Shown here: positions 8,290-16,663 of the stretch, piece after piece
How positions within the stretch are numbered: the first letter of the stretch is position 1
Layout: each line of letters begins with the position of its first letter
NCBI RefSeq assembly: GCF_000469585.1
Contig: NZ_AWNK01000005.1
Span: 164,327 to 203,098, forward strand
DNA: 38,772 bases
Direction of reading: 5' to 3'
Source of the DNA: Chrysiogenes arsenatis DSM 11915
GTDB lineage: Bacteria; Chrysiogenota; Chrysiogenetes; Chrysiogenales; Chrysiogenaceae
Notes under the pieces: model-generated
Database searches by the model: none
Told to the model about the DNA's origin: nothing
The model's input: the letters and a program-made list of their open reading frames with translations, nothing else
Program-made: the position numbers and the translations under genes

Positions 8290-8700
8290 ATGAGCGAACA
8301 TACACTGGCCACAATACATTCAGCAGGTACTGACATGACGCAACACGAAGAATCTGCTTCAATAACCAAAAAAGGCGATACAAAACCAGCATTACCATTT
8401 GTCGACATCCTGGAATACAGTGATCACCTTACACTGGCGTTTGATTTGCCTGGTGTCGCACGCGAAAACCTTGCCATCAGCGCAGAAGGCGACACACTGA
8501 CGATTAGCGCGACATTAGCACATGAAACGCGGCCTGAATGCCATCACCGCGAATTTACACCGCGTGACTTTTACCGCCAGTTCCGTATTAACAGAAAGTT
8601 CGATCTCGGACGGATTCAGGCAAAATACGAAAATGGCGAACTTTTGCTTACCATTCAAAAATCACCCGACGAAAAACCGCGCAAAATCACCATTCAGTAG
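8290..8700 (+). CDS. Small heat-shock protein, Hsp20 family (third copy)
   Basis: A 136-residue Hsp20 homologue. The N-terminal 35 residues are polar and unlike the other two copies. The alpha-crystallin domain starts at about LPFVDILEYSDHLTLAFDLPG and ends with IQAKYENGELLLTIQK and a C-terminal ITI that fits the I-x-I motif used for oligomer assembly. AAGGAGGG lies 4-5 nt before the ATG. It follows the second hsp20 by 19 nt and ends just before a bidirectional terminator, so the two form one operon. Three divergent paralogues around lon suggest mixed oligomers or different clients, which is inference. Confidence 0.93.
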   Translation: MSEHTLATIHSAGTDMTQHEESASITKKGDTKPALPFVDILEYSDHLTLAFDLPGVARENLAISAEGDTLTISATLAHETRPECHHREFTPRDFYRQFRINRKFDLGRIQAKYENGELLLTIQKSPDEKPRKITIQ

Positions 8701-8703
8701 CAT

Positions 8704-8745
8704 AAAAAATGGCGCACCCTGATACCTCAAGGTGCGCCACTATAT
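8704..8745. terminator. Bidirectional terminator between hsp20 pair and cheV
   Basis: A 9-bp perfect stem, TGGCGCACC (8710-8718) with GGTGCGCCA (8731-8739), and a 12-nt loop. On the minus strand the stem is followed by six T residues (A-run at 8704-8709), a strong terminator for cheV. On the plus strand it is followed by the weaker CTATATTTATT, which serves the hsp20 pair. Confidence 0.88.
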
Positions 8746-8765
8746 TTATTAGACAACTATTCACT

Positions 8766-9743
8766 CTAACCTCGCGGAACATCCCACTGGCTCGTAAGTT
8801 TATTTACTTCCACACCAAGCAATCCATCGACCGCTTCAACAACGGCCACCATATCACTCTTAGAAAGCATAATTGGACCACCATTGCTGGCTTGCTTCGC
8901 GCTATCCAAGGAAACAGCATTGGATAGCGAAGTAATAATAAGACCTGGTATGTCAGCTAGGTTTGTGTTGCTCTTGACCCGCTCTAAAAGCTCCTGTCCA
9001 TCCATTTGCGGCATCTCAAGGTCAGTCAGAATAAAGTCAATTTGCAAATCTTTTCGTGTTTCAAGGATGCGATACGCTTCGACACCATTTTCCGCACCAA
9101 CAACATTATAGCCAACTGTCGTAAAGACTTTTTCGGCAAAATCACGTGAAAAAACAGAGTCGTCAACCACTAATACGCGGAAATTCTCCCGTTCTTCAGA
9201 ATAAAGCGCCTCAAAACGGCTGATATCTGGAAGCATTTTTGAGCGTCCAATTTTAGCTAAAATTGTTTCGAAGTCGAGCACCATAATCAAATGCCCTTGC
9301 AGACTGATAATACCCGCAATAAATTCAGCACTCTCTTTATCGATCTTATCGGGAACTTTGACATCATCCCAACTCAAGTGGTGAATTTTCTTAATTCCAC
9401 TCACAAGAAATCCGTTAAAATTATCACTTAGTTCGGTAACGATAACTACTTCATTTTGCGATCCCTCGCTGGATAAGCCCAACCATCCGGGCAGGTCAAT
9501 CAGCGGAATGAGGGTGTCGCGCAAGTTAAAAAGCCCTACAATAGCCGGATCGGTATCAATGATTTTAGTAAAAGCAGGACGCTTGATAATTTCCTTAACG
9601 CGGATAACGTTAATCGCAAATGACTTCTCGACGCGTTCGCCATTTTCATCATGGTCAATGTAAAATTCGAGTATTTCCAATGGACGCTTGCGAATTCCAC
9701 TCCCCGACGATTGCACTCCACTACCAGACACGTTCGGACTCAT
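8766..9743 (-). CDS. cheV: CheV chemotaxis coupling protein (CheW-REC)
   Basis: A 325-residue two-domain adaptor. The CheW domain (about 20-170) couples receptors to CheA, and the receiver domain (about 188-310) is phosphorylated by CheA to tune coupling. Receiver residues are complete: acidic pair D194/D195, acceptor D241 in ILTDLEMPQMDG, T271 in LIITSLS and K295. The first 17 residues are Ser/Gly-rich and disordered. GGCGGTGA lies 5 nt before the ATG at 9743. It is the last gene of serA-ribF-cheV, 3 nt after ribF, with a terminator behind it. Together with the CheW-CheZ fusion about 5.5 kb away, it is the second CheW-bearing multidomain protein in the window. Confidence 0.96.
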   Translation of the reverse strand: MSPNVSGSGVQSSGSGIRKRPLEILEFYIDHDENGERVEKSFAINVIRVKEIIKRPAFTKIIDTDPAIVGLFNLRDTLIPLIDLPGWLGLSSEGSQNEVVIVTELSDNFNGFLVSGIKKIHHLSWDDVKVPDKIDKESAEFIAGIISLQGHLIMVLDFETILAKIGRSKMLPDISRFEALYSEERENFRVLVVDDSVFSRDFAEKVFTTVGYNVVGAENGVEAYRILETRKDLQIDFILTDLEMPQMDGQELLERVKSNTNLADIPGLIITSLSNAVSLDSAKQASNGGPIMLSKSDMVAVVEAVDGLLGVEVNKLTSQWDVPRG

Positions 9744-9746
9744 ACT

Positions 9747-10748
9747 TCACCGCCCTTCGTCTTTAGCTGCTGCGGGGGCAATTGCCCTTGCAGCATTATA
9801 CGCTTCGAAACCATTGACCGCTCTCTCCCAGTCAGAAAAAAAGAGCCGTACACGTACCATGTCGGCCTGTATTTGGGTAATCAGCTCATCAGCACTGCTA
9901 AACTTGATTTCGTCACGAATCCGCAAAGCAAATTGAACTTCCATATCAAGCGTATAAATATCTTGATCAAAATCCAGAATATGCGTTTCGATTGATACGT
10001 GAGTCCCCTGCGAAAAAGTCGGCTTCTGGCCGATATTCGTCACCGAAGGAAAAAACTTATTCCCGATTTTACTGAGCGTAGCATAAACGCCATTCTTGGG
10101 CAAAAGTTCGTGTGAACATGACAGGTTCGCTGTGGGAAAACCAATTCCACGCCCCCGCCCATCACCATGCACAACCTGACCAAAAAGTGAATAGAGTCGC
10201 CCCATACAGCGTGGCACAAGATCAACCAAGCCCTCGGCAACCAAAGCGCGAATGCGGCTAGAGCTTACCACTTTTCCATCTTCAACGTGCGGCGGCACCA
10301 CCTCAAAAGCAAATCGACCCGCCTGTTGCTGCGCTTCAAAATAGGCAATATCGCCTTGGCGATCTTTGCCGAAAGCATAATCATAGCCAACAATAATCTT
10401 GGTCACGCGCAGTCGATCAACCAGCAGCCGTAAGAAATCGTCAGGCGTTAATGAGGCAAACAAGGCATTGAATGATTGAATAATTAACACATCAATACCA
10501 GATGCAGCGATAGCACGAATTTTCTCTTCGCGCGGTATCAGCAGTCGAATACCCTCAGGCCGAAGCACTTTCAGTGGATGCGGCTCAAACGTCAAACAAA
10601 GCGATGTACCACCAATTTCATCAGCTGATCGTGTTAGTGCCTGAAATATCTTCTGATGACCAACATGAACACCATCAAAATTCCCAATAGTTAAAACAGG
10701 TGCCGGAAAATCAGTAGTTACTTCGTGGATGCTGTAAAAAATTTGCAT
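9747..10748 (-). CDS. ribF: Bifunctional riboflavin kinase / FAD synthetase
   Basis: A 333-residue cytoplasmic enzyme that makes FMN from riboflavin and then FAD. The N-terminal nucleotidyltransferase domain starts with the family opening TIGNFDGVHVGHQ. The C-terminal riboflavin kinase domain has GRGRGIGFPTANL and NGVYAT. The ATG at 10748 (MQIFYSIHEV) aligns with the usual family start; an in-frame TTG at 10763 would add five residues. The start lies inside the end of the serA reading frame (overlap about 1 codon beyond the serA stop region, 4 nt gap), so translation is probably coupled. A C-terminal Ala-rich tail of about 20 residues is extra. Its use beside serA and cheV has no obvious pathway meaning. 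Confidence 0.96.
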   Translation of the reverse strand: MQIFYSIHEVTTDFPAPVLTIGNFDGVHVGHQKIFQALTRSADEIGGTSLCLTFEPHPLKVLRPEGIRLLIPREEKIRAIAASGIDVLIIQSFNALFASLTPDDFLRLLVDRLRVTKIIVGYDYAFGKDRQGDIAYFEAQQQAGRFAFEVVPPHVEDGKVVSSSRIRALVAEGLVDLVPRCMGRLYSLFGQVVHGDGRGRGIGFPTANLSCSHELLPKNGVYATLSKIGNKFFPSVTNIGQKPTFSQGTHVSIETHILDFDQDIYTLDMEVQFALRIRDEIKFSSADELITQIQADMVRVRLFFSDWERAVNGFEAYNAARAIAPAAAKDEGR

Positions 10749-10752
10749 CTGC

Positions 10753-12375
10753 TTAAGCGCCAATCACCGTAGCGCTTAGAATTCCATCAATAGTGTGCAA
10801 CGATTGAACGATATCTGCCGAAACAAGTTGATCAGTATTTAAAACTCCCAACGCTAGCGCGGCCTGAGCATCACGATTCAGACTGAAGTTTGAAATGTTG
10901 ATTTTTGCGCGTCCCAGCATTGACGCAACTTCTCCAATAACACCATTCTTATCAACATTTTTAAATAGCACCATCGGCGGAACAGGCTCAAAATCGACTT
11001 CATATTGATCAATTCGCACCACACGCGCCATATTGTTTTCATACACGGTACCGGCTATGGAAAGTGTGACGGTTTCGGTTTTGACGATAATTTCCATTGA
11101 ATGGTTGTAGTCGCGCGAGGCACGTATTTTGCTCTCTTCAATAGCGATACCACGTTCACGCATCACATATGGAGCGGCGATATAACTCACCCCGACTTCA
11201 AGTTTCGGCTCAAGTATCCCTTTCAAAGCAGCCACACTAAAAGGCAAAAGATTCAGCGGCACATCAAAAGATCGTGGCCCAAAGTCTTTTTCAAAGAGAG
11301 CCCCACGGTAGACACACGTACAGCTTTCAATAGCATCCACTACAAGGCTGCCCAATATCTTTCCCATACGTTCAGCAAGCTCAAAATAGATGCGAAACTC
11401 TACGTCAAGTTTGGTCAACACCGCAGGAATATTTACTGCACCTTCGTAATCGTTTCCTTTCAACACGTTGACCACTTGCTCTGCCACCATGACAGCGACG
11501 TTTATCTGACTCACATCAGTATTTGCCCCTAAATGCGGTGTTACAACCACATTAGGAAGCTCAAAGAGTTTATGCCCAACGGCAGGCTCTTTCTCGAAAA
11601 CATCAATAGCCGCAGCGCGAATATGATTCATCTTGCACGCTTCATATAAAGCGTCCTCGTCTATCAACCCGCCACGAGCCACGTTGACGACAATTGACCC
11701 TTTTTTCAGCAGTGCCAATTCAGCAGCACCGATCATGCCAATCGTTTCTGGAGTTTTCGGTGTATGCAGCGTGAGGACATCAACAGCACTCAAAAGCTCT
11801 TCAAGCGATCCGAGTAGTTTTACCCCAAGCGCTTCAGCTTTTTCTTTGCGAATATATGGATCAAAAGCAAATATATCCATATCGAAACCACGAGCTCGTT
11901 TGGCAACTTGTGAACCAATGCGACCGAGCCCGACAATGCCGATCTTTTTCTTAGAAAGCTCAAAACCGACAAAGCTCTTGCGATCCCACTTACCACCTAC
12001 GAGCGAATTATGCGCTCGGGGCAACATACGACACGCAGCCAGCATCATCGCCAGAGTATGTTCAGTGGCAGCTAATGTATTTCCCGTTGGGGTATTTAAC
12101 ACCACAATGCCTTTTTTTGAAGCGGCTTCAACATCGACATTGTCAAGACCAACACCAGCTCTGCCGATTACCCGCATGCGAGCGGTAACATGACGCAAAA
12201 GCTCTTCATCTACCGTTGTCATGCTGCGGGTAATCAACGCATCATACTCACCAACCACGGCATACAGTTCATCACGACTTAATTTCGTTTGGACATCAAC
12301 GTGAATTTCTGGGTCATTTTCGAGAAGGGCAATCCCTTCATCAGCAATGTCGTCTGAGACCAATATACGATACAT
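10753..12375 (-). CDS. serA: D-3-phosphoglycerate dehydrogenase, long form
   Basis: A 540-residue enzyme that oxidises 3-phosphoglycerate to 3-phosphohydroxypyruvate, the first step of serine synthesis. NAD-binding motif GLGRIG at 149-154. Catalytic residues R234 (VNVARGGLIDED), E263 and H281 (VVTPHLGANT) are in place. The length and C-terminal part (about 320-540) give the long type with an intervening (ASB) domain and a final ACT domain, as in mycobacteria and many deep lineages. The ATG at 12375 has GAGAGG about 10 nt upstream. It is the first gene of serA-ribF-cheV, downstream of the ribosomal superoperon terminator, so it needs its own promoter in 12376-12482. Confidence 0.97.
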   Translation of the reverse strand: MYRILVSDDIADEGIALLENDPEIHVDVQTKLSRDELYAVVGEYDALITRSMTTVDEELLRHVTARMRVIGRAGVGLDNVDVEAASKKGIVVLNTPTGNTLAATEHTLAMMLAACRMLPRAHNSLVGGKWDRKSFVGFELSKKKIGIVGLGRIGSQVAKRARGFDMDIFAFDPYIRKEKAEALGVKLLGSLEELLSAVDVLTLHTPKTPETIGMIGAAELALLKKGSIVVNVARGGLIDEDALYEACKMNHIRAAAIDVFEKEPAVGHKLFELPNVVVTPHLGANTDVSQINVAVMVAEQVVNVLKGNDYEGAVNIPAVLTKLDVEFRIYFELAERMGKILGSLVVDAIESCTCVYRGALFEKDFGPRSFDVPLNLLPFSVAALKGILEPKLEVGVSYIAAPYVMRERGIAIEESKIRASRDYNHSMEIIVKTETVTLSIAGTVYENNMARVVRIDQYEVDFEPVPPMVLFKNVDKNGVIGEVASMLGRAKINISNFSLNRDAQAALALGVLNTDQLVSADIVQSLHTIDGILSATVIGA

Positions 12376-12482
12376 ATCTAGCGACCTCTCATTGGTGTCT
12401 ATTCCGAGAAAGTAATTCGAGAAGATAGCAGTAATCTCTTCATTTTCCCATCACATTACCACTCTCATAGAGAAGAGAAAAT
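12376..12482 (-). promoter_or_regulatory. Putative serA promoter region
   Basis: A 107-nt gap between the rplQ terminator and serA. On the minus strand an extended -10 of the form TG-C-TATCTT is visible at 12422-12430, which would place the transcript start about 45 nt before the serA ATG. No good -35 hexamer is seen, which extended -10 promoters can tolerate. Nothing else recognisable lies in the gap. Confidence 0.35.
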
Positions 12483-12513
12483 AAAAAAAGGCATCGCGCT
12501 CTAGCGCAATGCC
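12483..12513 (-). terminator. Terminator of the ribosomal superoperon
   Basis: On the minus strand a 10-bp stem GGCATTGCGC/GCGCGATGCC with a TAGA loop and one G/T pair is followed by seven T residues (A-run at 12483-12489). It begins 24 nt after the rplQ stop. It is the only clear terminator with this geometry in the 17.7 kb from rpsL, apart from the weaker one ahead of infA. Confidence 0.9.
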
Positions 12514-12537
12514 CCGAAAAATCAGAACGCAACCAAC

Positions 12538-12927
12538 TTACTCAGCAGCAGCCTCAGGAGCTGATGGTGTAGACGCTTCTACGAGCTCGATGATAGCCAT
12601 AGGTGCGTTATCGCCCTTGCGGTTCCCCGTTTTAAATATTCTCGTATACCCACCGTTACGCTCTGCAAAACGGGGCGCAACGTCAGAAAAAAGGGTATTG
12701 ACAACATCTTTATTCGGAACTTTTGCGAGCACCAAGCGACGTGCATGCAAGTCGCCACGCTTGCCAAGTGTAATCAGCTTCTCCACCACAGGGCGCAGAG
12801 CCTTAGCTTTGGTCAAAGTGGTTTCAATCTTTCCGCTTACAATCAAGCTTGAAGCAAGAGCACGAAGCAACGCTTTACGTTGTGTGCTGTTGCGACCAAG
12901 CCGGACATGAGCATTATTATGACGCAT
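12538..12927 (-). CDS. rplQ: 50S ribosomal protein L17
   Basis: A 129-residue protein near the peptide exit side of the 50S subunit. The start [20 protein letters not shown] closely matches the family opening (MRHr..grkLgR...hR.al). The body includes [17 protein letters not shown], the usual core. The C-terminal Ala/Pro/Glu-rich tail (after about residue 115) is a modest extension. GAGGAAAG precedes the ATG. It is the last gene of the alpha-operon part, 26 nt after rpoA, and ends just before the terminator. Confidence 0.97.
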   Translation of the reverse strand: MRHNNAHVRLGRNSTQRKALLRALASSLIVSGKIETTLTKAKALRPVVEKLITLGKRGDLHARRLVLAKVPNKDVVNTLFSDVAPRFAERNGGYTRIFKTGNRKGDNAPMAIIELVEASTPSAPEAAAE

Positions 12928-12953
12928 ATTCTTTCCTCATTTCAGGTTCAGGA

Positions 12954-14027
12954 TTATTCCTCATCAATATCGTCTAATTCGTCTTCGCCATCTTCAACAT
13001 CCATTACCGGACGTGGTTGAGGTCTTTCCCCAGTAGAAGGTGCTTTCACAAACCCAAGTTCATCAAGATTCATCCCGAGAGTTAAATTCATTTCTTTCAA
13101 GATTTCCTTGATTTCAAGCAGTGACTTCTTACCAAAGTTCTTCGTTTTGAGAAGCTCATTCTCTGTCTTAATTACCAAATCAGCAATCGTGTCGATGTTG
13201 ATATTATTCAGACAATTGTATGAACGAACACTCAATTCCAGCTCTTCGACAGACTTATTCAAAATACTGAAAAGTTCATCACGATCACCATCATCTTCAA
13301 CCAAGTCAACCGGAACATCCGATTCTTCAAAGTTGATAAAGATAGCCAGTTGATCTTTAATGATTTTAGCAGCAAAGGCGATAGCATCATCAGGTTTAAC
13401 GCTGCCATCTGTCCATACTTCGAGAATAAGTTTATCGTAGTTCGTGTTTTGACCAACGCGAGCACTCTCTACGTTAAAGTTTACTTTGCGAACTGGATTA
13501 AAGAGCGCATCCACCGCGATAGTATCGATGGTGTCATCCTGCGACTTATTATCTTCAGCCAAGCTATAGGCGCGGCCAATAGACACATTCAGCGACATCG
13601 ATAATTCAGCATCATCACGACCAAGCGTCGCAATGACCTGCTCTGGATTGAGCACTTCGACTTCATTCGGGCATGCCAGCATTGCTGCCGTAACTGCCCC
13701 AGCGCCTTTAGCATTGAGTGTAACCGTCTTTGGCCCTTGAGCATGCATCAAAAAGCGTAGTTGTTTGATGTTCAGAATAATATCCGTTACATCCTCAACC
13801 ACACCAGGTACCGTCGTAAATTCGTGCATGACACTATCAATACGAATCGACGTAACCCCAGCGCCTTCAAGGCTCGATAATAATACACGACGGAGCGCGT
13901 TCCCGAGAGTTACTCCAAACCCTCTTTCGAGCGGTTCCGCAATAAATTTCCCGTATGAACGGGTGAGCGTTGCCGTGTCGCACGCCAATGCTTTAGGCCT
14001 GATAATGTCGTTCCAATTCATCATCAT
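12954..14027 (-). CDS. rpoA: DNA-directed RNA polymerase alpha subunit
   Basis: A 357-residue scaffold subunit of RNA polymerase. The N-terminal dimerisation domain contains RGFGVTLGNALRRVLLSSL, the family hallmark. The C-terminal domain (about 265-325), which binds UP elements and activators, has LELSVRSYNCLNNINI, with the DNA-contact Arg (E. coli R265 equivalent) in VRSYNCLN. After it comes an extra acidic tail ending DVEDGEDELDDIDEE, making it nearly 30 residues longer than E. coli alpha. Three successive ATGs (14027, 14024, 14021) could start translation; the ribosome site is weak (GGGAT). It lies 39 nt after rpsD in the conserved order rpsM-rpsK-rpsD-rpoA-rplQ. Confidence 0.97.
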   Translation of the reverse strand: MMMNWNDIIRPKALACDTATLTRSYGKFIAEPLERGFGVTLGNALRRVLLSSLEGAGVTSIRIDSVMHEFTTVPGVVEDVTDIILNIKQLRFLMHAQGPKTVTLNAKGAGAVTAAMLACPNEVEVLNPEQVIATLGRDDAELSMSLNVSIGRAYSLAEDNKSQDDTIDTIAVDALFNPVRKVNFNVESARVGQNTNYDKLILEVWTDGSVKPDDAIAFAAKIIKDQLAIFINFEESDVPVDLVEDDGDRDELFSILNKSVEELELSVRSYNCLNNINIDTIADLVIKTENELLKTKNFGKKSLLEIKEILKEMNLTLGMNLDELGFVKAPSTGERPQPRPVMDVEDGEDELDDIDEE

Positions 14028-14066
14028 AGTTTAACCGATCCCACTTTGTTTCGTTAGTTGCGACAA

Positions 14067-14693
14067 TTACTTACTGTAAAGTTCGACAATCAGATGTTCA
14101 GTGATCGGCTCAGCTACGTCCTCGCGAGCAGGAAGTGCTTTCACCTGGGCGCGAAGAGCTTCCGCGTCAAATTCAAGCCACTGCGGAACAGTCCGTGATG
14201 GCCCAGATTCAATACAACCCTTGATAGTATCAAGATTATTTGAACGTTCACGAAGTGTAATAAGATCACCCTGACGTACACGCAGCGAAGGAATGTTAAC
14301 CTTTTTGCCATTTAGCAGAAAGTGACCATGGGTAACTAACTGACGAGCTGCGCTCCGACTTGGTGCCATTCCAAGACGAAAAACCACGTTATCAAGGCGG
14401 GTTTCCAGCAAAATCAACAGATTAGTACCGGTAATCCCTTGCATACGGTTCGCCTTATCGAAGGTCAGACGGAACTGCTTTTCGAGCATACCGTATGAGC
14501 GTTTAACTTTTTGCTTTTCGCGCAACTGGACAGCATAGTCACTTAGCTTACTGCGACGCTGACCATGTTGCCCTGGCGCATATCCGCGACGATCAAACGC
14601 ACACTTGCTTGTTTCGCAGCGAGTTCCTTTGAGATAGAGTTTTGTGTTCTCGCGTCTGCACAGACGGCAAACCGGTCCTGTATATCTAGCCAA
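14067..14693 (-). CDS. rpsD: 30S ribosomal protein S4, zinc-binding type
   Basis: A 208-residue primary 16S rRNA binding protein. The N-terminus [18 protein letters not shown] and the following CETSKC give a C-x2-C-x13-C-x4-C set, the zinc-binding S4 form. The S4 RNA-binding domain follows ([20 protein letters not shown], residues about 97-116). The only in-frame start that keeps this N-terminus is a TTG at 14693, backed by AAGGGGG with 5-nt spacing. It overlaps no neighbour; the gap to the rpsK stop is 10 nt. In many bacteria S4 represses this operon; no pseudoknot target was resolved here. Confidence 0.97.
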   Translation of the reverse strand: MARYTGPVCRLCRRENTKLYLKGTRCETSKCAFDRRGYAPGQHGQRRSKLSDYAVQLREKQKVKRSYGMLEKQFRLTFDKANRMQGITGTNLLILLETRLDNVVFRLGMAPSRSAARQLVTHGHFLLNGKKVNIPSLRVRQGDLITLRERSNNLDTIKGCIESGPSRTVPQWLEFDAEALRAQVKALPAREDVAEPITEHLIVELYSK

Positions 14694-14703
14694 ACTTTCC
14701 CCC

Positions 14704-15090
14704 TTATACTCTTCTTCTCTTCGGTGGTCTGCAACCGTTGTGCGGGATAGGTGTTACGTCGCGAATCGCAGTAACCTTTAAACCCGCCGCAGCAACAGCA
14801 CGAATGGACGACTCGCGTCCTCCGCCAGGACCACTTACCTCGACTTCAACTTCTTTCATCCCGTTCTCAACAGCTTTTTTCGCGACAACATCAGCAGCAA
14901 TCTGTGCGGCAAAAGGAGTTGATTTTTTAGATCCCTTAAAGCCCTGCGCGCCAGCACTACCCCAAGCAACGGTGTTGCCTTGTTTGTCAGTAATGGTGAT
15001 AAGGGTGTTATTGAATGATGCCTGAATATGAACAGTCCCATTCGGGATATTCTTTTTCTCTTTTTTCCGAGTTCTCACCGGACGAGCCAT
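14704..15090 (-). CDS. rpsK: 30S ribosomal protein S11
   Basis: A 128-residue protein of the 30S platform, near the mRNA exit. Core motifs are [31 protein letters not shown] and the C-terminal [17 protein letters not shown], nearly invariant in the family. The second start codon of the operon type is a plain ATG at 15090 with GGGAGG 4-5 nt upstream. It lies 12 nt after rpsM. Confidence 0.98.
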   Translation of the reverse strand: MARPVRTRKKEKKNIPNGTVHIQASFNNTLITITDKQGNTVAWGSAGAQGFKGSKKSTPFAAQIAADVVAKKAVENGMKEVEVEVSGPGGGRESSIRAVAAAGLKVTAIRDVTPIPHNGCRPPKRRRV

Positions 15091-15102
15091 AATGCCTCCC
15101 TG

Positions 15103-15468
15103 TTATTTCTTCCGTCCACCAGCGAGCTTTTTCGGCCCTTTTCTGGTTCTGGAGTTGTTCTTCGTATTCTGTCCACGCACTGGCAACCCGGCACGGTGGC
15201 GCAAACCACGATAGCAGCCCAGGTCTTTGAGGCGCTTAATATTCAGAGAGATTTCCTTGCGAAGATCTCCTTCAATTTTAACGCTATCGAGTGCTTTACG
15301 GATTGAGTTCACTTCATCTTCCGACAAATCGCGCACTTTCGTGTCAAAGTGAATAGAAAGATCCTGAAGCAACGTCCGCGACGTTGAGCGACCAACACCA
15401 TAGATATACGTCAGCCCGATTTCAACTCGCTTATTTTTGGGGATATCGACCCCAGCAATTCTTGCCAT
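15103..15468 (-). CDS. rpsM: 30S ribosomal protein S13
   Basis: A 121-residue protein of the 30S head that contacts 5S-side bridge B1 and P-site tRNA. It starts [21 protein letters not shown] and has the helix-two-turn-helix region through [18 protein letters not shown]. The basic tail [18 protein letters not shown] is standard. GGAG sits about 10 nt before the ATG. It follows rpmJ by 22 nt. Confidence 0.98.
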   Translation of the reverse strand: MARIAGVDIPKNKRVEIGLTYIYGVGRSTSRTLLQDLSIHFDTKVRDLSEDEVNSIRKALDSVKIEGDLRKEISLNIKRLKDLGCYRGLRHRAGLPVRGQNTKNNSRTRKGPKKLAGGRKK

Positions 15469-15490
15469 ACAGTATTTCTCCTTCCCTCAC

Positions 15491-15604
15491 TTAACCTTGT
15501 TTCTGCTTATGACGCGGGTTGTCACAAATAACACGAACAATCCCTTTGCGTTTAATCACCTTACACTTATCACAAATCGGCTTTACACTAGCTTTAACCT
15601 TCAT
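15491..15604 (-). CDS. rpmJ: 50S ribosomal protein L36, zinc-binding type
   Basis: A 37-residue protein, below the length of most gene calls, in its expected place between infA and rpsM. It starts [14 protein letters not shown] and ends NPRHKQKQG. The zinc ligands C11, C14, C27 and H32 are present, so this is the C+ paralogue. An AAGGAGT lies about 9 nt before the ATG at 15604. Confidence 0.96.
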   Translation of the reverse strand: MKVKASVKPICDKCKVIKRKGIVRVICDNPRHKQKQG

Positions 15605-15619
15605 CAGGATGACTCCTTG

Positions 15620-15838
15620 TTATTTAAAACGATACGTTATCCTACCTCTTGTAAGATCGTAGGGGGAAAGCTCTACTGTCACCCTGTCACCAGGAAGAAT
15701 TTTGATGAAATGCATCCGCATCTTTCCGGATATGTGAGCGAGAATCTTATGCCCGTTCTGTAATTCAACACGGAACATGGCGTTGGGTAAAGGTTCAACA
15801 ACAGTGCCTTCAACTTCGATAGCATCTTCTTTAGCCAT
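15620..15838 (-). CDS. infA: Translation initiation factor IF-1
   Basis: A 72-residue S1/OB-fold protein that blocks the A site during initiation. It starts [20 protein letters not shown] and includes [20 protein letters not shown] and the closing [15 protein letters not shown], all very conserved. The ATG at 15838 is preceded by GAGGAAAT; an in-frame TTG directly before it (15841) is not needed. It is separated from adk by 166 nt, the longest gap inside the superoperon, and map, which often sits here, is missing. Confidence 0.97.
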   Translation of the reverse strand: MAKEDAIEVEGTVVEPLPNAMFRVELQNGHKILAHISGKMRMHFIKILPGDRVTVELSPYDLTRGRITYRFK

Positions 15839-15902
15839 CAATTTCCTCTACAGCAAAATTTCATATTTTTGCGCTCCCACAAAGAAGTAGTCTCCACAGG
15901 AC

Positions 15903-15938
15903 TTTCAGCAGCATAACCCCTGTGGATAAACAAGTTAA
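15903..15938 (-). promoter_or_regulatory. Possible internal promoter for infA with a DnaA box in its spacer
   Basis: On the minus strand TTAACT (15933-15938) and TATGCT (15910-15915) are 17 nt apart, giving a plausible sigma-70 promoter with a start about 65 nt ahead of infA. A perfect DnaA box, TTATCCACA (15921-15929), lies exactly between the two hexamers. A single box is expected by chance about once in 130 kb counting both strands, so its meaning is unsure. Confidence 0.4.
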
Positions 15939-15939
15939 C

Positions 15940-15958
15940 AAAAAATGCCTCTCGGCAC
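15940..15958 (-). terminator. Weak hairpin terminator or attenuator after adk
   Basis: On the minus strand GTGCC-GAGA-GGCAT, a 5-bp stem with one G/T pair and a GNRA-type loop, is followed by a run of six T. It lies about 46 nt after the adk stop and just upstream of the possible infA promoter. The stem is short, so partial termination or mRNA processing is as likely as full termination. Confidence 0.45.
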
Positions 15959-16004
15959 GAAAAAAACGCTGAATTATTACACAAAGAAAGAGCCTCGTGC
16001 AATC

Positions 16005-16652
16005 TCATTTTTTCAACACGCACACGATATCAGAATAAATCTTTGCCATATCGCCCATGCCATCGATTTCACGCAACAACCCAGTCTGCTGGTAATAGTC
16101 CACAAGCGGTGCGGTTTGCTCATTAAATACTTGCAGCCGCGACCGAACCGTTTCCTCATTATCATCCTTACGCTGCGATAACTTTCCGCCACACTGATCG
16201 CATATTCCATCCGATTGAGGACGTGCTACCGCAACATGATAACTCGCACCGCATTGTTCGCAAACGCGACGACCTGCGATTCGCTCGACAAGCTCCTCTT
16301 CATGCACAACAATAGAGACCACCGCATCAAGCGTAACTCCATAATTTTGTTGCAACATTTTCCCAAGCGCATCCGCTTGAGCAACCGTACGAGGGAAGCC
16401 ATCAAGAATGAAGCCATTTGCACAGTCTGATTCAGCAAGGCGGTCACGCACAATGCCGATAATCACGTCATCAGGCACTAGCTTCCCTTGTTCCATAAAG
16501 GATTTTGCAAGAGTTCCAAGCGATGTCCCCGCCTTTACAGCGGCACGCAATATGTCTCCAGTCGAAATGACCGGAATTTGATATTCTGCAGAGAGTCGAG
16601 AACCCTGTGTCCCTTTACCCGCGCCGGGAGCGCCCAAAAGTATAAAACGCAT
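16005..16652 (-). CDS. adk: Adenylate kinase, zinc-lid type
   Basis: A 215-residue enzyme that interconverts ATP + AMP and 2 ADP. The P-loop is GAPGAGKGTQ (residues 8-17), with STGDILRAAV and FILDGFPRT for AMP binding. The LID domain is the long form with CEQC and CDQC, a Cys4 zinc site common in Gram-positive and many anaerobic lineages. GGGAGGAACTG precedes the ATG. It follows secY by 11 nt, the usual secY-adk pairing. Confidence 0.98.
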   Translation of the reverse strand: MRFILLGAPGAGKGTQGSRLSAEYQIPVISTGDILRAAVKAGTSLGTLAKSFMEQGKLVPDDVIIGIVRDRLAESDCANGFILDGFPRTVAQADALGKMLQQNYGVTLDAVVSIVVHEEELVERIAGRRVCEQCGASYHVAVARPQSDGICDQCGGKLSQRKDDNEETVRSRLQVFNEQTAPLVDYYQQTGLLREIDGMGDMAKIYSDIVCVLKK

Positions 16653-16663
16653 CAGTTCCTCCC

